Shown here in pieces: positions 37,169-47,257 of a stretch of 64,000 nucleotides of DNA. The notes beneath the pieces are model-generated. The model was not told where the DNA came from and searched no databases. It saw nothing but the letters and a program-made list of their open reading frames with translations. Both the position numbers and the translations under genes were made by a program. Source of the DNA: Histidinibacterium aquaticum (GTDB lineage: Bacteria > Pseudomonadota > Alphaproteobacteria > Rhodobacterales > Rhodobacteraceae); assembly GCF_008710275.1 (NCBI RefSeq), contig NZ_VYQE01000005.1, positions 62,001-126,000 of the forward strand, given 5' to 3'. Positions within the stretch are counted from its first letter, which is position 1. Each line of letters opens with the position of its first letter.

Positions 37169-37852
37169 ATGCCTGCGACTTCCCTGACCCAAATGGCCCG
37201 CGGAGCGGGCGCTCTCTACCTCCTCATCATCGTTCTCGGCCTGACCGCGGAAGTCGGTCTTCGCGGTGGTCTTCTCGTTCCGGGTGATGCCATGGCCACC
37301 GGCGCGGCCATTGCGGCGGGGGCGCAGAAGCTGCGGCTCGCCATCGCCTCGGATGCCGTGATGGCTCTCGCGGACGTCGGGCTGGCCGTTCTGCTCTACC
37401 GGCTGCTGAAGGACTTCGGCCCGACGCTGGCGCTCGGCGCCACCGCTTTCCGCCTGGTGCAGGCCGCCGTCATCGGAGCGTCTCTGCCGCTGCTCTTCGC
37501 CGCGACGGTCCATGCGGGCACGGAAGCCGGCGCGCCGCTGGCCGCGGAGGCCCTGGCCCGTCACGGCTTCGCCTACGACATGGGCCTGCTCTTCTTCGGG
37601 GTGAACTCGGTCCTGACCGGCCTGCTGATCGCTAGGACCGGCCGGGTCGGCCGGACGCTCGGCCCGCTCCTGATAGCGGCCGGTGCGGTTTACTTGGCCG
37701 GGTCGTTTCTCCGGATCCTCGCGCCCGGTGCGGCGGAGGCCTTCGCCCCAGCCTACGGGATCTGCGTAATCTCGGAAACGGCGGTCTGCGTCTGGCTCCT
37801 GTCGGGCGGCGCCTGGCGGGGCCAGCGATCCAGCGGCCTCGCCGCCGCCTAG
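37169..37852 (+). CDS. DUF4386 family membrane protein
   Basis: A 227-residue integral membrane protein with about six hydrophobic segments (for example [19 protein letters not shown] and [15 protein letters not shown]-like stretches). It has the DUF4386 pattern [15 protein letters not shown] and [22 protein letters not shown]. Function is unknown; members often neighbour TetR-type regulators. The paired TTAC-N3-GTAA sites lie 36-78 bases before the ATG at 37169. Its stop shares CTAG with the convergent truB. Confidence 0.87.
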   Translation: MPATSLTQMARGAGALYLLIIVLGLTAEVGLRGGLLVPGDAMATGAAIAAGAQKLRLAIASDAVMALADVGLAVLLYRLLKDFGPTLALGATAFRLVQAAVIGASLPLLFAATVHAGTEAGAPLAAEALARHGFAYDMGLLFFGVNSVLTGLLIARTGRVGRTLGPLLIAAGAVYLAGSFLRILAPGAAEAFAPAYGICVISETAVCVWLLSGGAWRGQRSSGLAAA

Positions 37853-38757
37853 AGGTGGAAGACGCGGGAGGGGTGAAGTTCTCCCCCCTTCCAGCGGCCC
37901 ACGGCCACGGCGCGGCCCTGATGGCTCGCCCAGCATTCCTCTCCGTAGTCCAGCTCCGCGCCGATCACCGGCGCGGGGTTGCCGTTTCTCAGGCGGCCCA
38001 CGCTCTCGTCGGGGCACCGAGCTTCGGTCAGGTCGACGAGACCGTCCTCCAGCGGCAGAAGAAGGTCGTCGAGCTCGGGCGTGCCGGCGAGCTCTTCCAC
38101 ACGTTCGAGCGTCACACCGTCCTCTTCGGCGTCAAAGGGACCGGACCAGACGCGGCGCAGGTGGTCGACATGTCCGAGACAACCGAGCGACCGGCCAAGG
38201 TCGCGGGCGATGGCGCGGACGTAACCGCCCTTGCCGCAGGTCATCTCGAGTTCCACCAGATCGGGCGCAAGCCGGTCGGTCAGGACGAGCTCCTCGACCC
38301 AGAGAGGGCGGGCCTGGAGCGTCACCTCGTCCCCGGCTCTGGCGCGCTTGTAGGCCCGCTGCCCATCGATCTTGACCGCGGAGAAGGCTGGAGGCACCTG
38401 CTCGATCTCGCCCACGAAGGCGCCCAGCGCCTCCTTGATCTCCTCGTCCGTCGGGCGGAGCTCGGAGGTCTTCATTACTTCGCCCTCGGCGTCGTCGGTG
38501 TTCGTCTCGGCCCCGAGCCGGACGGTGAACCGATAGGCCTTCATGGCGTCGGTGACATAGGGCACGGTCTTCGTCGCCTCGCCGAAGGCCACCGCCAATA
38601 CGCCGGTCGCCGCCGGGTCGAGCGTGCCGGCATGTCCCGCCTTCTTGGCGTCGAAGGCCCGGCGAACCCGGTTCACCACGTCGGTCGAAGTAAGTCCCGC
38701 CGGCTTGTCGATCACCAGCCAGCCGGAAATGTCGCGTCCCTTGCGGCGCCGTGCCAT
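37849..38757 (-). CDS. truB: tRNA pseudouridine-55 synthase
   Basis: A 302-residue TruB. The catalytic Asp47 is in [35 protein letters not shown] precedes it and KSYRFTV-like [10 protein letters not shown] follows. The C-terminal PUA-like domain is [10 protein letters not shown] onward. It modifies U55 in the T-loop of tRNA. It lies upstream of rpsO on the same strand, but DUF1643 and the oppositely oriented DUF4386 gene intervene. Confidence 0.96.
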   Translation of the reverse strand: MARRRKGRDISGWLVIDKPAGLTSTDVVNRVRRAFDAKKAGHAGTLDPAATGVLAVAFGEATKTVPYVTDAMKAYRFTVRLGAETNTDDAEGEVMKTSELRPTDEEIKEALGAFVGEIEQVPPAFSAVKIDGQRAYKRARAGDEVTLQARPLWVEELVLTDRLAPDLVELEMTCGKGGYVRAIARDLGRSLGCLGHVDHLRRVWSGPFDAEEDGVTLERVEELAGTPELDDLLLPLEDGLVDLTEARCPDESVGRLRNGNPAPVIGAELDYGEECWASHQGRAVAVGRWKGGELHPSRVFHL

Positions 38758-38789
38758 AGAGCCTCCATGTCAATCGGAAGGCCGGCCGG

Positions 38790-39518
38790 TTAGCTTCCGG
38801 CGCCCTCGTCGTCAAGAACGCCGACGATCGGCCCCATGGCCCAGCCCGCGTCGGAGCGGCCGATTTCCGGTGCGTGTAGCCGGCTGACCTTGCCGTCGAA
38901 GTAGAGCGCGTCGGAGAGCCCGAGGCCGTCCCGGAAGAGCGTCGCGAAGTCGTGGAAGTTCACGACCTCCTCGGAGATCGCGAAGACCACGCGATCGCCC
39001 TCGGCGGAAGCCCCCACGCCGTTGCGGATATGACGACTGTCGGACCCCTTGATGAAGCGGGGGTGCAATGCGCCGTCGATCACCAGCATCGGCCCGGATT
39101 GCGAAGCGAACCGGCAGTCCGGCATGTCGCTCTCGTAGGCACCGGTCTCGATGACGCGGGCCCGCTCCTCCTCGACGCAGAAGACGCCGTTGGGCAGCAT
39201 ACCGAAGTTGCCGGGCCCGGCGTTGGGGATCACGCGCATGATCTCCTCGCCGTCTTCGACGTAGTGTCCGACCGGCGACAGGTCCTCGTGGTACATGCCG
39301 CCGTTCATCGCGAAGGCCAGAGGGCCGTTCACCTCCTCGACCTCGCGGAACGAGCCGTAGGCGCGGCCCTCGTCGTCGTTCAGGAACAGGCGGATCTGCT
39401 CCCGAGCCGGATCGACCTCGCAGATCGTAAAGTCGGTGCCGCGCCACTCCTTCGGGCCGCACTCGACCGCCGCGGCCGGCGCGGCCATCATCGAGAAGGC
39501 GAGCGCGAGCCAGATCAT
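38790..39518 (-). CDS. Secreted phosphodiester glycosidase-like protein (DUF2233/NAGPA)
   Basis: A 242-residue exported protein with signal peptide [17 protein letters not shown]. The domain features [42 protein letters not shown] and [13 protein letters not shown] are those of phosphodiester glycosidase-family proteins, which cleave N-acetylglucosamine phosphodiesters in cell-envelope glycans or related compounds. The start overlaps the rbfA stop by four bases (ATGA), so it is translated with rbfA although it has no obvious translation role. Confidence 0.88.
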   Translation of the reverse strand: MIWLALAFSMMAAPAAAVECGPKEWRGTDFTICEVDPAREQIRLFLNDDEGRAYGSFREVEEVNGPLAFAMNGGMYHEDLSPVGHYVEDGEEIMRVIPNAGPGNFGMLPNGVFCVEEERARVIETGAYESDMPDCRFASQSGPMLVIDGALHPRFIKGSDSRHIRNGVGASAEGDRVVFAISEEVVNFHDFATLFRDGLGLSDALYFDGKVSRLHAPEIGRSDAGWAMGPIVGVLDDEGAGS

Positions 39519-39904
39519 TCGTCGATGTCCTGCCGGACATTGGGATCCGCGAAGAGCTCGCGCGTCTCGTCCATCCGGTCGAAGGTCTCGTCCACCCGGA
39601 ACCGCAGTTCGGGCAGGTACTTCAAGGTGAGTTCCTTCCCGACCAGACGGCGGATTTCCTTGCGGTTGCGGCCCAGCGCCTTGAGCGTGCCTTCCACGTC
39701 CTCGCCGCCCAGCGGCAGGACGTAGGCCGTCGCCACCTTGAGGTCGGGGGAGGTGCGCACCTCTCCGACCGTGATGGACCGACCGGAAAGCTCCGGGTCA
39801 TGGACGTCGCCCCGCATCAAAACGTCCGACAAGGTGCGCCGGATCAGCTCGCCCACGCGCAGCTGGCGTTGGGAGGGACCGTCATTTTCTCTGTGCTTCG
39901 CCAT
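39515..39904 (-). CDS. rbfA: Ribosome-binding factor A
   Basis: A 129-residue KH-like 30S maturation factor. Typical segments are [37 protein letters not shown] and [18 protein letters not shown]. It aids 16S 5'-end processing and cold adaptation. It is the first gene of a minus-strand series leading to truB. The dapB gene diverges from it across 64 bases. Confidence 0.96.
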   Translation of the reverse strand: MAKHRENDGPSQRQLRVGELIRRTLSDVLMRGDVHDPELSGRSITVGEVRTSPDLKVATAYVLPLGGEDVEGTLKALGRNRKEIRRLVGKELTLKYLPELRFRVDETFDRMDETRELFADPNVRQDIDE

Positions 39905-39968
39905 GCGGGCGATGTAAGCCCCGGTGGCCTCGATGCCAAGCGAAGACCGACGTAAAGGAGAGCCCGAA

Positions 39969-40781
39969 ATGAGCGAAGACCTGCCGGGAATCGTCGTCAC
40001 CGGGGCTGCGGGCCGCATGGGACGGATGCTCGTGCGCGCCGTAGCCGAGAGCGAGGAGTGCCGCCTCGTGGGGGCCTTGGTGCGCGAGGGCCACGACTGG
40101 ATCGGCCGCGACGTGGGCGAGGCGATGGAAGGCCCTTCGCTGGGCGTCGAAGTGACCTCCGACGCGCTCGAGGCCTTCTCGAAGGCGCAGGCGGTCCTGG
40201 ACTTCACGGCGCCCGAGGCGACGGTCGACTACGCGGGGCTCGCGGCGCAGGCCCGGGCGGTGCACGTCATCGGGACCACCGGCTTTTCCGACGATCACCT
40301 CAAGGCCCTGTCCGCCGCGGCGCGCCATGCGGTGATCGTGCGGGCCGGCAACATGTCCCTTGGTGTGAACCTGCTGGTGGAGCTCACCCGCAAGGTCACC
40401 GAGGCTCTAGGCGAAGACTTCGACATCGAGGTCGTCGAGGCGCATCACTCCGCGAAGAAGGACGCGCCCTCTGGCACCGCGCTGATGCTGGGCCAGGCTG
40501 CTGCCGACGCGCGCGGGGTCGCGCTGGACGAAGTGGCCGACCGGGGCCGCGACGGGCTGACCGGCGCCCGGGAGAAAGGCGCCATCGGCTTCTCGGCGAT
40601 CCGGGGCGGCGATATCGTCGGCGAGCACGATGTGCTCTTCGCGGGGCAGGGGGAGCGGATCATCCTGCGCCACGTCGCGACCGACCGGGGGCTCTTTGCC
40701 AAGGGCGCGCTACGGGCGGCGCTCTGGGGCCAGGACAAGCGGCCGGGCGAATACACGATGAAGGACGTTCTCGGGCTCTGA
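39969..40781 (+). CDS. dapB: 4-hydroxy-tetrahydrodipicolinate reductase
   Basis: A 270-residue DapB of the lysine/diaminopimelate pathway. The NAD(P)H site is [16 protein letters not shown], the central GTTGFS follows, and the substrate/catalytic motif is [18 protein letters not shown]. Length is normal. AAAGGAG lies before the ATG at 39969. It runs divergently from rbfA. Confidence 0.97.
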   Translation: MSEDLPGIVVTGAAGRMGRMLVRAVAESEECRLVGALVREGHDWIGRDVGEAMEGPSLGVEVTSDALEAFSKAQAVLDFTAPEATVDYAGLAAQARAVHVIGTTGFSDDHLKALSAAARHAVIVRAGNMSLGVNLLVELTRKVTEALGEDFDIEVVEAHHSAKKDAPSGTALMLGQAAADARGVALDEVADRGRDGLTGAREKGAIGFSAIRGGDIVGEHDVLFAGQGERIILRHVATDRGLFAKGALRAALWGQDKRPGEYTMKDVLGL

Positions 40782-40817
40782 GTGAACCGGAGAGGCGCGG
40801 GCGGCGTAAAGAGGGCC

Positions 40818-41168
40818 ATGAAACGCCTCGCTCTCCTGCTCGCCCTCGTCGCGGGCCCCGCCGCCGCCGACTGGTCCCGGATCGCCGACCGGGACGCCTT
40901 CCTCCAGACCGTGACCGGACGGTCGCTCGACATCGGTCTTTTCGGAATTTCCCTGCAAGTCGGCTCCGACGGCAGCATTCGTGGCGTCGCCCAGGGGCAG
41001 GAAGTCTCCGGGAACTGGGCGTGGGAGAGCGGCTACTTCTGCCGGACGCTCGCATGGGGCAGTGAGAGCTGGCCCCGCAATTGCCAGCTGGTACAGCTCG
41101 ACGGCAACCGCATTCGCTTCACCTCGGACCAGGGTTCAGGCGACTCCGCCCGGTTCACCCTGAACTGA
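40818..41168 (+). CDS. Small secreted hypothetical protein
   Basis: A 116-residue protein with a clear Sec signal peptide (MKRLALLLALVAGPAAA-DW). The mature 98 residues hold two Cys (YFCRTLAWG and RNCQLVQLD) that could form one disulfide; the WxWExGYFCRTLxWGSxxWPRNCQ pattern resembles small dihydrodipicolinate-neighbour proteins seen in Rhodobacterales, but I know no function. The ATG at 40818 follows AGAGGG. An in-frame GTG at 40782 overlaps the dapB stop and is a less likely start. Confidence 0.72.
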   Translation: MKRLALLLALVAGPAAADWSRIADRDAFLQTVTGRSLDIGLFGISLQVGSDGSIRGVAQGQEVSGNWAWESGYFCRTLAWGSESWPRNCQLVQLDGNRIRFTSDQGSGDSARFTLN

Positions 41169-41173
41169 GCGAC

Positions 41174-41350
41174 TCAGAAGTCGACTGCGAGCCCCTTGTT
41201 TTCCCAATCGCCGTAGCGCACAGGCTCCGGCCCGTCGCGCCCGCCGAGCTCCGGCGGAAGGTCGTTGCCCTCGGCTGCCTTGCGGCGTGCCTCGGCCTCT
41301 TCCAGCGCGCGCTGGGCGGCGGGGGGCAGGTCTTTCGGCGTCTCGGTCAT
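41174..41350 (-). CDS. DUF1674 / SDHAF4-like protein
   Basis: A 58-residue gene between the secreted protein and rsmB. Translation of the minus strand gives MTETPKDLPPAAQRALEEAE at the start and ends DGPEPVRYGDWENKGLAVDF. The last 20 residues are the DUF1674 signature (GPEPTRYGDWExKGRxxDF), the family of the mitochondrial succinate dehydrogenase assembly factor 4, which binds flavinylated SdhA. The size, ATG start and unbroken frame fit. No sdh genes are in the window. Confidence 0.85.
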   Translation of the reverse strand: MTETPKDLPPAAQRALEEAEARRKAAEGNDLPPELGGRDGPEPVRYGDWENKGLAVDF

Positions 41351-41418
41351 CACCGGCCTCGCTTGCTGCGTCCTCAGGGCTGATATACGGCCCGGGACGC
41401 CTCGAACAAGGGATGCCG

Positions 41419-42687
41419 ATGACAGACCCCAAGGGCCTCGCCCCCCGCCGCGCCGCGCTGCGTCTCGTCACTGCCGTGACCGAGGAGGGCCGCCTGCTGT
41501 CCGAGCTGGCCGCCGTCCTCGACCCACTGGACGCCGCCGACCGGGCGCGCGCCTCGCGGCTGGCGATGGAGACGCTGCGGGCGCTCGGTCGGGCGGACCG
41601 CGTGCTGAAGCCGCACCTCGCGAAGCGCCCGCCGGGGCCGGTGCAGAACGCCCTGCGGCTCGCCACCGTGGAGATCGGGCAGGGCGCGGCGCCGCATGCG
41701 GTCACCGACGCCTACGTCGAACTGACGGGAGAGGGCCGCCGCACGCAGACGTTCCGCGGCATGGTGAACGCGGTGCTGCGCAAGGTGGCGGGGCTCACGC
41801 CAGAGGCGTGGTCCGCCCTGCCGGTGCCGAACCTGCCCAAGTGGCTGCGCCGCCCGCTCGCCGAGGCCTGGGGCGACCGGAGCGTCCAGCGCATGGAGCA
41901 CGCGCACTTCCATGGCGCACCGCTCGACCTGACCGCCCGCTCAGATCCCGCCGCCGTCGCCGGGGCCGTCGGCGGCACGCTCCTGCCGACCGGCAGCATC
42001 CGCCTTGCGGAGCCCGGCCGGATCACCGCGCTGCCAGGCTACGATGCCGGCGACTGGTGGGTGCAGGATGCGGCCGCCGCGCTTCCGGTGCGACTGCTCG
42101 CGCCTCAACCGGGAGAGCGGGTACTCGACCTCTGCGCCGCTCCCGGCGGCAAGACGCTGCAGCTCGCCGCTGCCGGCGCGGATGTCACGGCGCTCGATAT
42201 CTCGGAGTCGCGCCTTGTGCGCGTGGAAGAGAACCTGGCCCGGACCGGCCTCACGGCTCGCACGGTGGCTGCCGACGCGATGGCCTTCGAGGAGGGCGGC
42301 TGGGACGCCATCCTGCTCGACGCGCCCTGTTCCGCCACCGGCACGATCCGGCGTCATCCCGACTTGCCGCATGCGAAGGACGGTCACGACTTCGCGGCCC
42401 TGATCGAGTTGCAGACCCGGCTGATCGCCCACGCTCTGACGCTTCTCAAGCCGGGTGGGCGGCTGACCTTCTGCACCTGTTCGCTGCTTCCCGACGAGGG
42501 CGAGGTTCAGGTCGAAGACGCTCTCGCGGCCACCGATGGGCTCACTCTCGACCCCCTCCCCGAGGCCTCGTGGATCGAGCCGGAATGGCGAGCGGAGACG
42601 GGCGGGCTGCGGCTGCGACCCGATTTCTGGGCCGATCGCGGCGGGATGGACGGCTTCTACATGGCGACCCTCCGAAAGCCTGCGTGA
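41419..42687 (+). CDS. rsmB: 16S rRNA (cytosine-967-C5) methyltransferase RsmB
   Basis: About 422 residues. An N-terminal NusB-like domain (about 1-140) precedes a Rossmann SAM methyltransferase: LDLCAAPGGKTLQLAAAG binds SAM, and the two cysteines lie in DAPCSATGTIRRHPD and TFCTCSLLPDEGE. The sequence HPDLPH is standard RsmB. Two in-frame ATGs exist, 41413 and 41419; the second has AAGGGA at better spacing. The heparinase-like gene begins 33 bases after the stop. Confidence 0.95.
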   Translation: MTDPKGLAPRRAALRLVTAVTEEGRLLSELAAVLDPLDAADRARASRLAMETLRALGRADRVLKPHLAKRPPGPVQNALRLATVEIGQGAAPHAVTDAYVELTGEGRRTQTFRGMVNAVLRKVAGLTPEAWSALPVPNLPKWLRRPLAEAWGDRSVQRMEHAHFHGAPLDLTARSDPAAVAGAVGGTLLPTGSIRLAEPGRITALPGYDAGDWWVQDAAAALPVRLLAPQPGERVLDLCAAPGGKTLQLAAAGADVTALDISESRLVRVEENLARTGLTARTVAADAMAFEEGGWDAILLDAPCSATGTIRRHPDLPHAKDGHDFAALIELQTRLIAHALTLLKPGGRLTFCTCSLLPDEGEVQVEDALAATDGLTLDPLPEASWIEPEWRAETGGLRLRPDFWADRGGMDGFYMATLRKPA

Positions 42688-42720
42688 CTCGTGGAGCCCC
42701 TCCCGCTAGTATCCCGGACA

Positions 42721-44532
42721 ATGACAGAGGGGCCGAGCGCCCCCGCGACGAGGCAGCAGACCTTGGCCCGGATCAGGCTCTCTTCCGCGCGTGTCACGCG
42801 CCTGATGAACCGTCTGCAGGCGCGGGCCCAATCGGCGCGCGGGCGGGCGACCGGGTTCCGGAACCCACCCGAGCCGAGATCCATCGGACAGTTCGGGCGC
42901 GGTAGGCAGATCCTCGGCGGCACCGTCCTCTTTGCCGGGCACCTGGTCGAGACCGGGGAGGGGACCCTCTGGGACATCGATCCGCCGGATGCAGCCTTCG
43001 CCGAGGAGGCGCATGGCTTCGGCTGGCTCGACGATCTCGCCGCCGTTGGCGACGGAAGGGCACGGGCGCTCGCCCGCGCCTGGCTCTGGGACTGGATCGA
43101 CCGCTACGGCAGGGGACGTGGTCCGGGCTGGGCGCCCGCCGTCACGGGCCGGCGCGTGATCCGCTGGACGACGCATTCGACCTTCCTGCTGCGGGCGCAA
43201 GACAAAAGCGCCTCTTCAGATTTCTTCCGGGCGCTCTCCGGGCAGGTCCGCTACCTGTCCCGCCGCTGGCGCGCCGCGCCACCGGGCCTTGCACGGATCG
43301 AGGCGCTGGGCGGCACGATCGTCGCCGGGCTCGCGCTGGAGGGCCACGAAAAGGTCGCGGAGCCCGCGGTCAGCGCGCTCGCCCGCTTCTGCGAGCGGGA
43401 GATCGCCGCGGACGGCAGCATCGCCAATCGCAACCCGGAGCACCTGACGGAGATCCTGACGCTGCTCAATGTCTGCTCCGGGGCCCTGCGGGCCTCCGGC
43501 CGCTCCGTGCCGTCCGCGATGTCCGAGGCCGTCGAGCGCATCGCCCCGACGCTAAGGGCCCTCCGGCACGCCGACGGCGGACTGGCCCGGTTCCATGGTG
43601 GGGGGCGGGGGCTCGACGGGCGGCTCGACCATGCGCTCGCGGAAAGCGGGGTGAGGACGCGCCCAAGACTCGAGAATTTTCCGATGGGGTACGGACGCCT
43701 GGCGGCGGGCCGGACCACGCTGATCTTCGACGCGGCGCCGCCGCCATCCGGCCCGGCTGCGGCCGAGGCACATGCCTCGACGCTCGCCTTCGAGCTCACC
43801 TCGGGACGGCGGCCGCTCATCGTCAACTGCGGCGCGGGCGCCGTCTTCGGTGCGGCCTGGAGACGGGCCGGACGCGCGACTCCCAGCCATTCGACGCTGG
43901 GATTGGACGGTCATTCCTCCGCCCGGCTGGGTCCGGCCCGGCGGCATGGGGGCGTGTTGCAGGAGCGGCTGGAGGGCGGGCCTGGCCGCGTGGTGCGCGA
44001 GCTCTCGCGACGCGCGGAGGGGCCGCGGCTCGAGATCGCCCACGACGGATACCAGGCTTCGCACGGGCTGACCCACGCGCGGACGGTGGACCTCAGCTCC
44101 GACGGGCGACGCGTGACGGGAGAGGACGTGCTGGCCACGCTCTCCTCGTCGGACGAGATGACCTTTTCCCGCAGTCTCGCGGCCTCCCCCGCCGAAGGTC
44201 TGCCCTTCTCGATCCGGTTCCATCTTCACCCAGACGTCGACGCCGAGCTCGACCTAGGCGGGACGGCGGTGAGCCTGGTTCTGAAGTCCGGCGAGATCTG
44301 GATCCTCCGCCAGGAGGGTGCGGACAGCCTCTCGCTGGAGCCCTCGGTCTACCTGGAATCCGGACGGCTGCGTCCGCGTCCGGCGAAACAGGTGGTTTTA
44401 TCCGGCAGCGCCATCGCCTATGCGACCCGCATCCGCTGGTCCCTTGCCAAGGCGCAGGAGACGCCGAACGCGCTCCGGGATACCGCCGGAGACGACCTGA
44501 TGGCGGAGCTGGAGTCCGAGGAGATGCCATGA
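42721..44532 (+). CDS. Heparinase II/III-family protein
   Basis: A 603-residue protein. The N-terminal half is an alpha-helical toroid-like region ([40 protein letters not shown]), the C-terminal half a beta-sandwich with the heparinase II/III signature around [12 protein letters not shown] and [19 protein letters not shown]. It could be a polysaccharide lyase acting on an acidic glycan. No signal peptide is visible at the N-terminus. It lies between rsmB and purH and overlaps purH by four bases (ATGA), an arrangement I recall as common in Rhodobacteraceae. Confidence 0.9.
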   Translation: MTEGPSAPATRQQTLARIRLSSARVTRLMNRLQARAQSARGRATGFRNPPEPRSIGQFGRGRQILGGTVLFAGHLVETGEGTLWDIDPPDAAFAEEAHGFGWLDDLAAVGDGRARALARAWLWDWIDRYGRGRGPGWAPAVTGRRVIRWTTHSTFLLRAQDKSASSDFFRALSGQVRYLSRRWRAAPPGLARIEALGGTIVAGLALEGHEKVAEPAVSALARFCEREIAADGSIANRNPEHLTEILTLLNVCSGALRASGRSVPSAMSEAVERIAPTLRALRHADGGLARFHGGGRGLDGRLDHALAESGVRTRPRLENFPMGYGRLAAGRTTLIFDAAPPPSGPAAAEAHASTLAFELTSGRRPLIVNCGAGAVFGAAWRRAGRATPSHSTLGLDGHSSARLGPARRHGGVLQERLEGGPGRVVRELSRRAEGPRLEIAHDGYQASHGLTHARTVDLSSDGRRVTGEDVLATLSSSDEMTFSRSLAASPAEGLPFSIRFHLHPDVDAELDLGGTAVSLVLKSGEIWILRQEGADSLSLEPSVYLESGRLRPRPAKQVVLSGSAIAYATRIRWSLAKAQETPNALRDTAGDDLMAELESEEMP

Positions 44533-46118
44533 CCGATACCGTCCCGATCCGCCGCGCCTTGCTCTCGGTCTCCGACAAGACCGGCCTCACGGACCTGGCG
44601 CGCGCCCTTGCCGAACAGGGCGTCGAGCTGGTCTCGACCGGCGGCTCCGCTCGGATGCTGCGAGAGGAGGGGCTGGAGGTCCGCGACGTGGCCGACCTGA
44701 CCGGCTTCCCCGAGATGATGGACGGGCGGGTCAAGACGCTCCACCCCAGGGTTCACGGCGGGCTCCTCGCCCTGCGCGACGCGCCCGAGCATGTCGCCGC
44801 GATGGAGGACAACGGGATCCTCCCGATCGACCTGCTGGTCGTGAACCTCTACCCCTTCGAAGAGACGGTCGCGGGGGGCGCGGACGAGGCGACGGTGATC
44901 GAGAACATCGATATCGGCGGACCCGCGATGATCCGGGCGGCGTCAAAGAACCATGCTCATGTCGCTGTGCTCACCGAGCCGGACGATTACCACGCCCTTC
45001 TCTCCGAGATGAAGGACACCGGTGGCGGGACAACTCTCGCCTTCCGCAAGCGCATGGCGATGACGGCCTACGGGCGCACGGCGGCCTACGATACGGCGGT
45101 CTCCACCTGGATGGCCCGACAGCAGGAGGAGGCGGCCCCGCGCTGGCGCAGCTTCGCCGGCCGCCGCATCCAGACATTGCGCTACGGCGAGAACCCGCAC
45201 CAGTCCGCCGCCTTCTACAGCGATGGATCGGGTCGCCCGGGCATCGCCACCGCCGAGCAGCTTCAGGGTAAGGAGCTGAGCTACAACAACATCAACGATA
45301 CCGACGCCGCGTTCGAGCTCGTCTCGGAGTTCCTGCCGGTGGACGGCCCGGCCTGCGTGATCGTCAAGCACGCCAACCCCTGCGGCGTGGCGCGCGGCTC
45401 CACGATGCAAGAGGCCTATTCACGGGCCTTCGACTGCGACCGGACGTCGGCCTTCGGCGGGATCGTCGCTCTCAACCAGGCGCTTGACGGCGAGACGGCG
45501 GAAGCCATCGCGGACATCTTCACCGAGGTCGTCATCGCTCCCGCGATCCAGGACGAGGCGCGCGAGATCTTCGCCCGCAAGAAGAACCTGCGGCTCCTGC
45601 TGGCGCCGGGTCTCGCAGACATGGCCGCACCCGGGCTCGCCGTGCGGCAGGTCTCGGGCGGCTACCTCGTTCAGGATCGCGATACCGGTCATCTCGGCGC
45701 GGACGATCTGCGGGTCGTCACCCGGAAGGCGCCGACGGACGACCAGATGGCCGACCTTCTCTTCGCCTGGACCGTCGCAAAGCACGTGAAGTCCAATGCC
45801 ATCGTCTACGCGAAGAATCGCGCGACGGTGGGCGTGGGCGCAGGCCAGATGAGCCGCGTCGACAGCACGCGCATCGCCGCCCGCAAGGCGCTGGACATGG
45901 CCGAGGCGCTCGACCTGTCGGCGCCTCCGACGCAGGGCTCCGTGGTGGCGTCCGACGCCTTCTTCCCCTTCGCAGACGGACTGCTCGCCGCGGCAGAGGC
46001 GGGCGCGACCGCGGTCATCCAGCCCGGCGGTTCGATGCGCGACGACGAGGTGATCGCCGCCGCCGATGAGGCCGGGCTGGCGATGGTCTTCACCGGACAA
46101 CGACACTTCAGGCACTGA
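44529..46118 (+). CDS. purH: Bifunctional AICAR transformylase / IMP cyclohydrolase
   Basis: A 529-residue PurH catalysing the last two steps of IMP synthesis. The N-terminal IMP cyclohydrolase/MGS-like domain (about 1-190) begins [20 protein letters not shown]; the transformylase follows with [24 protein letters not shown] and the terminal [20 protein letters not shown]. Length is standard. Translation is coupled to the preceding heparinase-like gene, and lspA starts nine bases after it. Confidence 0.97.
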   Translation: MTDTVPIRRALLSVSDKTGLTDLARALAEQGVELVSTGGSARMLREEGLEVRDVADLTGFPEMMDGRVKTLHPRVHGGLLALRDAPEHVAAMEDNGILPIDLLVVNLYPFEETVAGGADEATVIENIDIGGPAMIRAASKNHAHVAVLTEPDDYHALLSEMKDTGGGTTLAFRKRMAMTAYGRTAAYDTAVSTWMARQQEEAAPRWRSFAGRRIQTLRYGENPHQSAAFYSDGSGRPGIATAEQLQGKELSYNNINDTDAAFELVSEFLPVDGPACVIVKHANPCGVARGSTMQEAYSRAFDCDRTSAFGGIVALNQALDGETAEAIADIFTEVVIAPAIQDEAREIFARKKNLRLLLAPGLADMAAPGLAVRQVSGGYLVQDRDTGHLGADDLRVVTRKAPTDDQMADLLFAWTVAKHVKSNAIVYAKNRATVGVGAGQMSRVDSTRIAARKALDMAEALDLSAPPTQGSVVASDAFFPFADGLLAAAEAGATAVIQPGGSMRDDEVIAAADEAGLAMVFTGQRHFRH

Positions 46119-46127
46119 GGGCCCCCA

Positions 46128-46610
46128 ATGCGCACCGTCTACTGGACCGCCTTCTGGGTCTTCCTCCTCGACCAGGCCACCAAGTGGATCGTGGTGCACG
46201 GGATGGACCTCGTGGACCGGATGGTCATCGACGTGATCCCTCCGTTCCTCGTCTTCCGGATGGCCTGGAACCGGGGCGTCAATTTCGGTCTCCTCTCCGA
46301 CTTCGACGCCCGATGGATCCTGATCGGCGTGGCGCTCGCCGTCTCGGCCTTCGTGCTCGTCTGGGTCTCTCGCGAGGGCGGCAACCGCTGGACCTATCTT
46401 TCGGCAGGTCTCCTCGTCGGCGGAGCCCTCGGCAACGTGGTCGACCGGGTGCTCTACGGAGCGGTGGCGGACTTCATCAACATGTCCTGCTGCGGCATCG
46501 CCAACCCCTATGCCTTCAACATCGCCGACATCGGCGTCTTCGTTGGGGCGCTGGGGCTCGTCTTCTTCACCGGCCGGGGCTCCGGAACGGGACGCGGAAA
46601 GACCGCGTGA
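46128..46610 (+). CDS. lspA: Lipoprotein signal peptidase
   Basis: A 160-residue signal peptidase II with four hydrophobic segments. The two catalytic Asp residues are in [15 protein letters not shown] and [12 protein letters not shown]. It cleaves prolipoproteins at the inner membrane; several probable substrates occur in this window (for example the DUF3035 protein and the SLT lipoprotein). It is followed by DUF3035 after 50 bases. Confidence 0.95.
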   Translation: MRTVYWTAFWVFLLDQATKWIVVHGMDLVDRMVIDVIPPFLVFRMAWNRGVNFGLLSDFDARWILIGVALAVSAFVLVWVSREGGNRWTYLSAGLLVGGALGNVVDRVLYGAVADFINMSCCGIANPYAFNIADIGVFVGALGLVFFTGRGSGTGRGKTA

Positions 46611-46660
46611 CGCCGGGGCCCGCCTGCGCTAACAGGGGGTTGCATGCCAGAGAGGGACCC

Positions 46661-47170
46661 ATGCGGCTGACCATCGCCCTGATCGCCTGCGTCGCGCTCA
46701 CCGCCTGTGCCGGGGGGCGGGTCGGCCTGCGCGACCTGTCCACGAACGGCGCGGGCCCGGACGAGTTCTCGGTGCTGCCGCGCAATCCCCTCGAAATCCC
46801 GGAAAACCTGAACGCGCTGCCGCCGCCGACGCCCGGCGGATCCAACCGGGCCGACCGCTATCCGATAGGCGAGGGGATCGCCGCGCTTGGGGGCAATCCC
46901 GCCGCGGCCTTCGCCGGAGGCATCCCCGCGCAGGACCAGGCGCTGGTATCGGCCGCCGCCCGGTTCGGTGTGCCGACCGACATTCGCGCCACCGTGGCGG
47001 AGGAGGATGCGGCGTTCCGCGGCCGCCGTGGGAACTTCACCAGCGGCCTCTTCGGCGGCGACCGCTATTTCAGCGCCTACGCCCCCCAGTCGCTCGACGC
47101 GCGGGCCGAGCTCACGCGCTTCCGGCAGGCCGGGGTCCGCACACCCTCCGCACCGCCCGCGGGCCAGTAA
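46661..47170 (+). CDS. DUF3035 lipoprotein
   Basis: A 169-residue probable lipoprotein (signal MRLTIALIACVALTAC, Cys16). The mature protein has the DUF3035 pattern GPDEFSVLPRNPLEIPENLN and GGDRYFSAYAPQSLDA. Function is unknown; it is a conserved neighbour of lspA and M16 peptidases in Rhodobacterales. AGAGGGA stands before the ATG at 46661. Confidence 0.88.
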   Translation: MRLTIALIACVALTACAGGRVGLRDLSTNGAGPDEFSVLPRNPLEIPENLNALPPPTPGGSNRADRYPIGEGIAALGGNPAAAFAGGIPAQDQALVSAAARFGVPTDIRATVAEEDAAFRGRRGNFTSGLFGGDRYFSAYAPQSLDARAELTRFRQAGVRTPSAPPAGQ

Positions 47171-47257
47171 CCCGGCCTTCACAAGCCCGTTGCGCGTCTT
47201 GTGCCCACCGCTCGGTGGCGTAGCTAGATGTGAACTATCCTTGGCCAGGGCTTTACC

